Positions 25,401 through 32,115 of a stretch of 57,907 nucleotides of DNA are shown one piece after another (within the stretch, counting starts at the first letter, position 1; every line of letters begins with the position of its first letter). Under the pieces are notes generated by a model that saw only the letters and a list, made by a program, of their open reading frames with translations, did no database searches and was not told where the DNA came from. The translations under genes and the position numbers were made by a program. The stretch comes from Clostridium sp. 1001271st1 H5 (GTDB taxonomy: Bacteria > Bacillota > Clostridia > Lachnospirales > Lachnospiraceae). The DNA lies in assembly GCF_005845215.1 (NCBI RefSeq), contig NZ_SPHO01000015.1:1-57907 (forward strand), in the 5' to 3' direction.

Positions 25401-25792
25401 TCCCACTTGCGGAGAAGATGGAAGTAGTCCGCCAGAACCCGAAAGGCATGGTCCCGGTTCTCCCGAAACTTCTGTGCCTCGGTTTTCTGGCGAACATAGT
25501 TCCTGCGGGGCGGGGCCTGACTGTCATAGATCAGGCCAAAATCCTGCGCCAGCTTCTCGGCGGCTTCCTTGGGGGACAGGTTGTAGAGCCGGGCGGTCAG
25601 GTCTATCACATCGCCGGTGGCTCCGCAACCGAAACAGTAGAAATATTCTTCGTTCAGCTTCATGCTGGGATTTTTGTCATCGTGAAAAGGACAGCAGGCC
25701 ATGCCGCCCCTTTTGACCTCAATCCCATATCGTTCTGCGGCTTCCCGGACGGTGACAGACTGCTTGACCGTCTCAAATACATTTGCGCCCAT
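22424..25792 (-). CDS. CHC2 primase-type zinc finger/ArdC-like/YodL protein (fusion)
   Basis: About 1,122 residues. The N-terminal 190 residues hold a CHC2 zinc finger of DnaG-type primases (CCPFHDD then YFYCFGCGATGDVIDL). From about residue 193 (MADKPTNRERL) an ArdC-like domain follows, with LYMQKPDATLVAGYNKW-type sequence and a metallopeptidase motif HEIAH near 399. The C-terminal half includes YodL/LPD-like modules (YYVAECMEFPNLGEYHDNLS). ArdC proteins protect incoming single-stranded DNA. An AGAGGAGAGTGAACATC site sits directly before MADKPTN (25216), so the second part may also be made alone; in relatives I believe they are often separate genes. The start is 3 bp past the upstream stop. 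Confidence 0.8.
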   Translation of the reverse strand: MGANVFETVKQSVTVREAAERYGIEVKRGGMACCPFHDDKNPSMKLNEEYFYCFGCGATGDVIDLTARLYNLSPKEAAEKLAQDFGLIYDSQAPPRRNYVRQKTEAQKFRENRDHAFRVLADYFHLLRKWEAGYTPKTPEEPMHPRFLEAVQQKDYIGYLLDSFLEDSPEEQKLWIAEHQSTITNLERRVNIMADKPTNRERLREITDGIEQGIKELFESEKYMRYLSVMSRFHRYSVNNTMLIYMQKPDATLVAGYNKWKDQFERHVKKGEHGITIIAPTPYKKKIEEQKLDPDTKAPILDKDGKIITEEKEIEIPMFRPVKVFDVSQTDGKPLPELASSLSGNVPNYEAFMEALRRSALVPITFEAMAADTDGYFSADHQKIAIRQGMSEVQTVSATVHEIAHSKLHNQKKIQIANDEQYQEIELFDKPGLFSNGRIVRDNLPEGVYCYDLRGSDYDPGEQVCVEERVVVNHAGSVLLTEPLELAEDGRLMLTEEEGLNFVGGFSTLAQFLQEQRKDRHTEEVEAESISYAVCKYFGIETGENSFGYIASWSQGKELKELRASLETINKTSGTLISDIERHYKEICKERGIDPNAKKEPETAPIEQPTGNLTYYVAECMEFPNLGEYHDNLSLEEAVRIYQEIPAERMNGIKGIGFELKDGSDYEGPFPILTGQTIDLDTIQAIDYYRDNPLVQKAVKELAATMPEMEVLGADANQQEALFLINDTTYLHIQPCDSGWDYTLYDAASMKELDGGQLDMSELSRKNAVLQICDDNNLDSTSLRHAPMSMIETLQEAAYQQMQAETSQMIASSQLPEAQEQALDEYPMPDEQVSTPDMQEYGYSYDGMLPVTRERALELDAAGLTVYVLHEDNTESMVFDPQEIMDHGGLFGVDHEEWEKSPQFHEKVMERQEHQQEREQAFLSQNRDCFAIYQVSRDDPQNVRFMNLDWLKSHDISIDRSNYDLIYTAPLRESGTVPEQLEKLYQQFNLEKPVDFHSPSMSVSDIVAIRQDGKVSCHYCDSVGFTQILGFLPENPLKNAEMMLEDDYGMIDGIINNGAKEPTVAELEQQARSGQPISLMDLADAVHRKEREKKKSVMEQLKGQPKTEHKKTAPKKSAEREI

Positions 25793-25794
25793 CG

Positions 25795-26076
25795 TCAATC
25801 AGCTTTCGGTTTGGGGATGGGCGGCCTGTACCCGGCAACCTTGGCCCGTTCACTGGCAGCCTTGCGGCGCTCGGCGCTGTATGGCTCTCGGACGGACACA
25901 CAGCGTTTGGGGACTGTAAAATTGTGCTTATCCTTTTTGCAGACCTGTTCCGGGTGCTTTTTGGAAAGGCGGGTCAGCTTCTCCATCAGTTTTCGGTCAT
26001 GGGTATAAACTTCGGCGGTGTCCTCGGCCTGATTGTAGAGGAGAATGGTTTCCTGTTCATAAAGGGAGAGCTTCAT
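25795..26076 (-). CDS. small conserved ICE protein, function unknown
   Basis: A 93-residue protein starting MKLSLYEQETILLYNQAEDT, ending in a basic Pro-rich tail (PPIPKPKAD). Its ATG overlaps the topoisomerase stop by 4 bp, and its stop lies 3 bp before the CHC2/ArdC start, so it is embedded in the DNA-processing operon. The first 60 residues look beta-rich with a TVPKRCVSVREP turn. Similar small genes occur at this place in other Tn1549-like elements, but I know of no function. Confidence 0.6.
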   Translation of the reverse strand: MKLSLYEQETILLYNQAEDTAEVYTHDRKLMEKLTRLSKKHPEQVCKKDKHNFTVPKRCVSVREPYSAERRKAASERAKVAGYRPPIPKPKAD

Positions 26077-28178
26077 TTTGCACCGCCTTTCTGCCGGTCA
26101 AATTCCAGCTTGAAGTTGGCGTACCGCCCATCGTCCTCCAGAACCACCGTAGCGTCATAGGTCTTGCCGGTCTTTTCGGAATAGCAGCCGGTGAGCCTTG
26201 CCCGGCCATCCTTGAGCAGCGCTGTCACCAGCGCCTTGGTAGGCTGCTTTTTCTTCATGGCCCACCATTTACTGTTTTTCCAGATGGCAAATTTGCAGGA
26301 TTCTGTCTGGCAGAAGAACCCTTTTTGCAGTTCCGCCACATCACCGCCGCAGCGGGGGCATTTGCCCACCACTTCGCGGGGCGGCGTGAACAGGTACTCA
26401 GTCCCCTTGATGACCTGATAGGTTCCCACCAGATCTTTCAGCATGGTGCTGATCCCGTCCAGAAACTCCTCCGGGGCAAGCTGCCCGCGCTCGATCTCTC
26501 CCAGGCGGTACTCCCACTCGGCAGTCAGAAGCGGCGATTGCAGCTGTTCCGGCAAGACTGTGATCAGGGAGACTGCATCGTGGGAAGGGAGAAGCTGCAC
26601 CGTTTTCCTGTTCTTTTTTCGTTCCAGAAAACCGGCAGATACCAGCTTTTCCAAAATACCGGCACGAGTGGCCGGTGTCCCCAGACCTTTTCGCTCGGCA
26701 TCCTCCGGCATATCCTCTTTTCCGGCAGTCTCCATCGCGGACAACAGGGTGTCCTCCGTAAAGTGCTGGGGCGGACTGCTTTTGCCTTCTTTGACGATTG
26801 CCGCAGAAACCGAAAGGGTCTGTCCTTCAGTCAGCTCTGGCACGGCTTTCTCTGCACCCTCTTTTTTCGGCTCTGCATCCTTCGTTTTGGCACGGTAAGC
26901 GTCCTCCAGTGCTTTCCATCCGGGGTGCCTCACCGTTTTTTCTTTGGTGGTAAATTCCCCACCGGCACACGCTGCAATCACAACGGTTTCCGAATAGATA
27001 TGGGGCTGGGCCACGGCGCACAGCAGACGCAGGGCCACCAGCTCCAGCACTGCTTTTTCTCCCGCAGGAAGGGCAGAAAGGTCTGCATCCTTGAGATTTC
27101 GGGTGGGAATTACTGCGTGGTGGTCGGTTACTTTCTTATCGTTGATGACCGTCTGCGGATCACAGGTAATGGCGATCCCTTTGCGAAACGGCATAGCATT
27201 GGCAACCAGATTCACCAGCACCGGCAGGCTGTCTGCCATATCACTGGTCAGATAGCGGCTGTCAGTACGGGGATAGGTGCAGAGCTTCTTTTCATACAGG
27301 CTTTGCAGATAGTCCAGGGTCTGCTGGGCTGTAAATCCAAGCAGGCGATTGGCATCTCTTTGCAGAGTAGTCAGATCATAGAGGGCAGGCGGCTTTTCAG
27401 ACTTTTCCTTGCACTCCACCTTTTTGATTGTGACAGCTGCATCCTGGCAAGCTTCTTTCAGCTGCTCTGCGCTTGCTCGGTCACTTATGCGCTCCCCGGA
27501 TACGGTAAGACCGGGCAGCTCCAGCGCCACGGTATAAAAAGGAACCGGCTTAAATGTGTCGATCTCAGCTTCTCGCTGGACAATGAGTGCCAGCGTTGGG
27601 GACATCACGCGCCCGATGTTGAGGGTGCGGTGGTACAGCACGGAAAAAAGCCTTGTGGCATTGATCCCTACCAGCCAGTCGGCCTTGGCACGGCAGAGAG
27701 CAGCTTTCCGAAGTCCATCATAATCTACACCTGGACGCAGGTTTGCAAAGCCCTCCCTTATGGCGGAGTCCTCCATTGAAGAAATCCAGAGCCTTTTCAT
27801 CGGCTTTTGGCAGCCTGCCAGCTCATAGACGCTGCGGAAGATCAGCTCGCCCTCGCGTCCGGCATCGCAGGCATTTACCACTTCGGTCACATCTGGGGCG
27901 TTCATCAGCTTTTTGAGAATATCAAACTGCTTTTTCTTATCCTTTCCCACCACCATCTGCCAATGCTCCGGCAGGATAGGCAGGTCATCATATCGCCACT
28001 TGGCATACTTGGGATCATAACTGTCTGCATCCGCAAGACCAGCCAGATGGCCCACGCACCAGCTGACACGCCAGCCGTTACCCTCCAGATACCCATCCTT
28101 ACGAGCAGTTGCACCGATTACCGCAGCCAGACTTTGTGCAACCGATGGTTTTTCAGCGATTACCAGTTTATATCTCAT
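26073..28178 (-). CDS. topB: DNA topoisomerase III
   Basis: A type IA topoisomerase of 701 residues from MRYKLVIAEKPSVAQSLAAV (site GGGAGGCTGAAG; the ATG just before is an alternative). The Toprim part shows AEKPS near the start and DAGREGELIF near 100; the catalytic tyrosine lies in CTYPRTDSRYL near 304. The C-terminus carries a zinc ribbon (CPRCGG...CKFAIWKNSKWWAMK). It is a standard gene of this ICE class and probably unlinks plasmid-like circular intermediates during replication or transfer. It overlaps the upstream membrane protein gene by 11 bp. Confidence 0.93.
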   Translation of the reverse strand: MRYKLVIAEKPSVAQSLAAVIGATARKDGYLEGNGWRVSWCVGHLAGLADADSYDPKYAKWRYDDLPILPEHWQMVVGKDKKKQFDILKKLMNAPDVTEVVNACDAGREGELIFRSVYELAGCQKPMKRLWISSMEDSAIREGFANLRPGVDYDGLRKAALCRAKADWLVGINATRLFSVLYHRTLNIGRVMSPTLALIVQREAEIDTFKPVPFYTVALELPGLTVSGERISDRASAEQLKEACQDAAVTIKKVECKEKSEKPPALYDLTTLQRDANRLLGFTAQQTLDYLQSLYEKKLCTYPRTDSRYLTSDMADSLPVLVNLVANAMPFRKGIAITCDPQTVINDKKVTDHHAVIPTRNLKDADLSALPAGEKAVLELVALRLLCAVAQPHIYSETVVIAACAGGEFTTKEKTVRHPGWKALEDAYRAKTKDAEPKKEGAEKAVPELTEGQTLSVSAAIVKEGKSSPPQHFTEDTLLSAMETAGKEDMPEDAERKGLGTPATRAGILEKLVSAGFLERKKNRKTVQLLPSHDAVSLITVLPEQLQSPLLTAEWEYRLGEIERGQLAPEEFLDGISTMLKDLVGTYQVIKGTEYLFTPPREVVGKCPRCGGDVAELQKGFFCQTESCKFAIWKNSKWWAMKKKQPTKALVTALLKDGRARLTGCYSEKTGKTYDATVVLEDDGRYANFKLEFDRQKGGAK

Positions 28179-28866
28179 CATCTTCAGCCTCCCATTCATT
28201 CTGCCAATTATCAGACAGTTTTTTTGCAATGCTGTGTTCTGAGGCAAGTGTAATGTCATAGCCAAAGCGATAATCATATCGGTACAACCTGCCAATCAAA
28301 TCATTGATTATGATATTGCAGGCCATAATCACACGCTCTTTATCCACCTGCATCAGTTGATAGCGTTGATAATTGTTGTAATATTCTCGATGTCTGTGGG
28401 TTCTGCTGACCGTATCTTCCATCAGACAATCTATGGCATCTTTTTCACCATCTTCTTTGCTGCCCTGTGTATAAGACAACAGTTCCTTAACCATGGGAAA
28501 ACTTTGTTCATCTACCGTTACTTCTTCGCTCAAAAAACCGATATAAGCTTTTAGTAACAGGCTAACTGCTGTTTTTTCAGCTTCAGATAAAGCGTTCATG
28601 GTCTCCGCTGCATCAGGCAACAGTTCCTTTTCCACAAATTCATCTATCTCACCAGAATAAAGCATTCGGATTGAGTCCACACATAAAGAGCGCTTTTGGG
28701 GTGCGGTCTCAATTTCAAAATCATAAAGATCCAAGTCATCGTCCTTCTTTGACTTTTTTTGAACTTTGCTGATAGCAGTGAAAAGAATGTCTCCTCCAAA
28801 GTAAATTCCGAAGGCGACCAGATCAAAAATAATCAGAAAGTGTAATAACCAGTTCCATGTGTTCAT
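28168..28866 (-). CDS. single-pass membrane protein, function unknown
   Basis: A 232-residue protein with one N-terminal membrane helix (about residues 6-30, LLHFLIIFDLVAFGIYFGGD) and a large, mostly helical cytosolic or extracellular part rich in Glu and Lys. No family is recognised. It stands between the DUF4366 gene and topoisomerase III and overlaps the latter, so it belongs to the ICE backbone transcript. A role in the transfer apparatus is a guess from context only. Confidence 0.55.
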   Translation of the reverse strand: MNTWNWLLHFLIIFDLVAFGIYFGGDILFTAISKVQKKSKKDDDLDLYDFEIETAPQKRSLCVDSIRMLYSGEIDEFVEKELLPDAAETMNALSEAEKTAVSLLLKAYIGFLSEEVTVDEQSFPMVKELLSYTQGSKEDGEKDAIDCLMEDTVSRTHRHREYYNNYQRYQLMQVDKERVIMACNIIINDLIGRLYRYDYRFGYDITLASEHSIAKKLSDNWQNEWEAEDDEI

Positions 28867-28940
28867 TGTGAGGTCCTCCTTTCTTTGACCATGTGCTGAT
28901 TTTGGGTGTGGATTTACAGTAAGAGAGTGAGTAGAGCAGC

Positions 28941-28968
28941 AGAGGACAGGAATTTCTCCCTGTCCTCT
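28941..28968. other. perfect hairpin between DUF4366 and the membrane protein gene
   Basis: AGAGGACAGG and CCTGTCCTCT are perfect 10-bp arms around an 8-bp loop, and a further GACAGAGGAC copy lies alongside. There is no T tract, so it is not a classic terminator; mRNA processing or stability control is possible. Confidence 0.45.
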
Positions 28969-29013
28969 GTCCCTTATCCCGCAATGATTTGAAATACGCT
29001 ACGCTCAAATGGT

Positions 29014-29766
29014 TCAATCTGCTCTATCGCGTTCCTCATTAGGGTCAGAACCCTCAAAACCATCCTCAAGGACTTCCTCATCTTCGGTTTCCCATTCCTC
29101 GGAATCTTCCTCACCATAATCATAATCGTCCAGACTGTCATTGCCCTTGGTCTTAGGCTTATTCTTAACGAGCTTCAAGTAGGCAAATACGCCACCGCCG
29201 CCCAGCAGAGCCAGCAGAAGGATCAGCGCAGCCGGGTTCAGTCCGGCAGGCTTCTCTTTTTCCGGCTCCGATGTTTCTGCCGGAGGTTCCGGTGCTTTTC
29301 CCGTACATTTACTCTTATCAGTTACACAGACCGGACAGGCCGTATTGACTGCCCCTGCTTCACATTTCTTCGTGCAACTGCACACCGCAGGCGGCTCCTC
29401 TTTGGGTTTTCCATCCTCCATCAGCGCCATCAGGTCCGCTTCATCCACCTGGTTCAGAAAGTGAACAGCAGTCTTTTTATCCTCATTGGCCCTGTCGATC
29501 AGGATATAAAAATAGTTGCCTGCCTTGGTGGTAACGGTAATGAGCTGCTTGTTGCCACCAAAATCATCCACCAGAGCGGCGTTGCCATCCGGGGTCAGCG
29601 GAGGTGCTTTTTCCGTTTCTTCCACCACCACATTGCTGTCATTGGTGGTATCCTCTGCCGGGGGCGGCGCTGCGCCCTGGGCAAAAGCGGGAACAGTAAA
29701 GCCCGATGCCAGCACCAGCGTCAGGCAAAGGGCGGAAAGTGTTCGGAGCAATCGTTTATTCCTCAT
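29014..29766 (-). CDS. DUF4366 exported membrane-anchored protein
   Basis: A protein of 250 residues from MRNKRLLRTLSALCLTLVLA (site GAGGAAAACAGCT). It has a signal peptide (about 1-30, cleavage after PAFA), an extracellular part with a cluster of Cys residues (CSCTKKCEAGAVNTACPVC), a C-terminal membrane helix at about 175-195 (LNPAALILLLALLGGGGVFA), and an acidic cytosolic tail. This is the layout of DUF4366 proteins of ICEs, thought to be surface parts of the mating channel. Start overlaps the DUF4315 stop by 11 bp. Confidence 0.85.
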   Translation of the reverse strand: MRNKRLLRTLSALCLTLVLASGFTVPAFAQGAAPPPAEDTTNDSNVVVEETEKAPPLTPDGNAALVDDFGGNKQLITVTTKAGNYFYILIDRANEDKKTAVHFLNQVDEADLMALMEDGKPKEEPPAVCSCTKKCEAGAVNTACPVCVTDKSKCTGKAPEPPAETSEPEKEKPAGLNPAALILLLALLGGGGVFAYLKLVKNKPKTKGNDSLDDYDYGEEDSEEWETEDEEVLEDGFEGSDPNEERDRAD

Positions 29767-30007
29767 AGCTGTTTTCCTCCTGTTCGTTGTTGTCATCAGC
29801 CAATCTGCCGGGAACTGTGCCGCCGGACAGCATGGCGCTCAGCTGAGCCGGGGTCATACGCAGTGCGCGCACCATCTGGACGATCTCCAGATTTTCTGCC
29901 TCGGTTTTCTGTGCCTCCAGCGCCTTGAGCTTTTCCTGATATTCTGCGATCTTCTTGTGGACCTTTGTAATCTCCTGATCAATGCGTTCAATTTTGTTCT
30001 TTGCCAT
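29756..30007 (-). CDS. DUF4315 family protein
   Basis: An 83-residue protein starting MAKNKIERIDQEITKVHKKI. The first 45 residues form a coiled coil, and VRALRMTPAQLSAMLSG at about 46-62 is the DUF4315 signature. These small proteins always sit between the CD1108 hydrolase and DUF4366 in Tn1549-type elements; the function is unknown but probably part of transfer complex assembly. Overlaps the DUF4366 start by 11 bp. Confidence 0.85.
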   Translation of the reverse strand: MAKNKIERIDQEITKVHKKIAEYQEKLKALEAQKTEAENLEIVQMVRALRMTPAQLSAMLSGGTVPGRLADDNNEQEENSYEE

Positions 30008-30036
30008 CGTCTATCACTCCTTCTAAAAAATCTCTG

Positions 30037-31755
30037 TTACCAGTTCATTAGGCCGTAGCCTTTGATACTCTGATAATTCAGGTCATAACTTTTGATCTTG
30101 CAGGCATCGCCGGAATTTCCCTCCACGGTATAAACACGGCTGCCATCGGTGCCGACAAAAATTCCCACATGGTCTGCGGAACCATCCAGATCCCAATCGA
30201 AGAAAATGGCATCACCGGGGGCAATGTTTTCATATCCTCGTGCGCCCCACTGTCCATGAGACTGGAACCACGGAACGCCCTGAGACTGACAACCAGCAAA
30301 GCGTGGTTCCGTTCGACCGGATTGACCATAGCACCATGATACAAAGCAGGCACACCATTCCACACGGGAGTCAAAGCCGTACCAGCTCCAATAAGGTTGT
30401 CCTCCCACATTGCCCACCTGACTTTTCGCCAGTTCCACCAGCTGCGGATTGCCGGGGCGGGAGCCATTGATAAATTCAACACCAGTCAAATCTTCAGAAA
30501 CACCTGTATCGGGAGAACCGCCACCAAACAACAGCGGCTTATTGCCCATAGTCTGTCGGTAGACCTGGTACATCTCCATCTGCTCCGGAGTCAGTAGTTC
30601 TGGCGCAAGAGAGGCAATGGAACGGCTCGTTAAAGTTACATGGAGAATACGATATTCATATTCATGCTCATCCCCATCTTCGTCAGTGTAAGTGCGAATC
30701 TGAATTTCTTCTCTCAGCGTGAGCTGATACTGTGCATCAAACACACGACTCAACTCTGCCTGTGCGCTGTGGCGTGTATAGCCTTGCAAGACAGCAGAGA
30801 GAACTGCCGCCAGCTCATGGGGGTCATGGCCAATCATATCCAGGTTATAGCGATACTCGTCATACCCTGGGTGGCTGCTTTCGATGTTGTCGATTTTCTC
30901 CTGCAACCGAGCTTCTCTGTCTGCATAATCTGCCTCCACCGCCAGCATTTCCGGGTCATCCGATGGATAGGTAGTGCCGGAAATTACAGAACCAATACTC
31001 TGTGCCATCATAGAGCAGGAGGACATGGTATTCATCAGCATACAGGCGATGAGGAACAAAACCCCTGCGATCAGGAAGCCCTTCTTGTGGCGCATGACGA
31101 ATGCCCCTGCCTGCTGTGCCTTTTCTTTTACCGTCCTTGCGGCTTTTCCGGTTTTGGACGCAGCCTGGGCGGTATTTCCGGCAGTCTGACCGGTGCGCTT
31201 GGCGACGGCATACTGCTTTTTGATACTCTGTTTTTGCTGCCAGCGGGAGAGAGGGTTGCTGGCAAACTGAGGATTTTCCCGTAGGGACTTCTGGTACAGG
31301 GCATTTACATTTGCCTTTTCCAGCTTCTGCTCGGCCTGGGCTGCTTTGCGGTACGGCTTCAGCTTGTGGCTGCGATAGCCCTCCCGCACCAGATAAGCGC
31401 TGGTCTCCACCGCCTCCTCGGACTTGTGGGCGCTTTCCACACCCACATTGTCCTGTTCTGTTTCCCGGATCTCTTTGTGAAACTTGCCCGCGACCAGATG
31501 GACGGGAGCTTCCTTAACCCCTTGAGAAAGTTTGGAAGGTGGTTTTTTCTTGTCCTCAAAGGTCAGCTTCGAGGTCTTTTTCCCGGTGTCCGGGTCAATG
31601 ACCGTCTGTCTGACTTTTTTCTTTGGAATATTGGCCTGCGCCTTATCTGCTCTGGCCGTAGCTTTCTCCGTTTTGCGGATCGGCTTTTCCAGTGCAGGGT
31701 CAGCCCGTTCCTCATCAGTAAAGCGCAGGCGCGGCTCTTTATTCAAACCAATCAC
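30037..31755 (-). CDS. CD1108 family CHAP-type cell-wall hydrolase
   Basis: A 572-residue protein. Residues 1-220 are a basic cytosolic region, followed by one membrane helix at about 224-245 (GFLIAGVLFLIACMLM), an extracellular helical region, and a C-terminal CHAP/NlpC-like amidase domain with the catalytic Cys in EWCACFVSWC near 466 and His in DHVGIFVGTDG near 527. It matches the CD1108 family, the VirB1-like enzyme that opens peptidoglycan for the mating channel. A GTG at 31755 is the start; the gene overlaps the unknown upstream gene by 17 bp. Confidence 0.88.
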   Translation of the reverse strand: MIGLNKEPRLRFTDEERADPALEKPIRKTEKATARADKAQANIPKKKVRQTVIDPDTGKKTSKLTFEDKKKPPSKLSQGVKEAPVHLVAGKFHKEIRETEQDNVGVESAHKSEEAVETSAYLVREGYRSHKLKPYRKAAQAEQKLEKANVNALYQKSLRENPQFASNPLSRWQQKQSIKKQYAVAKRTGQTAGNTAQAASKTGKAARTVKEKAQQAGAFVMRHKKGFLIAGVLFLIACMLMNTMSSCSMMAQSIGSVISGTTYPSDDPEMLAVEADYADREARLQEKIDNIESSHPGYDEYRYNLDMIGHDPHELAAVLSAVLQGYTRHSAQAELSRVFDAQYQLTLREEIQIRTYTDEDGDEHEYEYRILHVTLTSRSIASLAPELLTPEQMEMYQVYRQTMGNKPLLFGGGSPDTGVSEDLTGVEFINGSRPGNPQLVELAKSQVGNVGGQPYWSWYGFDSRVEWCACFVSWCYGQSGRTEPRFAGCQSQGVPWFQSHGQWGARGYENIAPGDAIFFDWDLDGSADHVGIFVGTDGSRVYTVEGNSGDACKIKSYDLNYQSIKGYGLMNW

Positions 31756-32113
31756 CCATTAGGATAGCATCCATCATGTGGTGCAGCTCCACATAGAGGG
31801 CCAAACCTTCCGGATCATATAGCGGATGCACGGTGAGATACGCATGGACTTGCGCCAGAATCTCAGAGAGCATTGTGATAGGTCTGCACCCTACAATGGT
31901 TGCTGCACCAGGGGCACACATCATATTCGCCCAAATCGAAAAGAGACGGGCAAGACCAATTTCGCCATCCTCATTCAAGGTTTTGAGTTCTTTGTCAGCG
32001 GTACGACACTCAACAACAGCGGAGGCCATTACCGGAAGCAACATGAATTCGTGAGCCTCCAATGCCTCACGGAAAAAAATCATGGTATCAAGTTCGCAAA
32101 TATTCTGTTTCAT
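31739..32113 (-). CDS. small soluble protein in the transfer operon, function unknown
   Basis: A 124-residue protein starting MKQNICELDTMIFFREALEA. It is helical and weakly hydrophobic, with several Cys and Met but no membrane helix or known motif. It begins 2 bp after the VirB4 stop and overlaps the CD1108 start by 17 bp. I do not expect a gene here in the standard CD1108-CD1110 order, so it is either a lineage-specific insertion or a rarely annotated conserved gene. No function is proposed. Confidence 0.55.
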   Translation of the reverse strand: MKQNICELDTMIFFREALEAHEFMLLPVMASAVVECRTADKELKTLNEDGEIGLARLFSIWANMMCAPGAATIVGCRPITMLSEILAQVHAYLTVHPLYDPEGLALYVELHHMMDAILMGDWFE

Positions 32114-32115
32114 AG

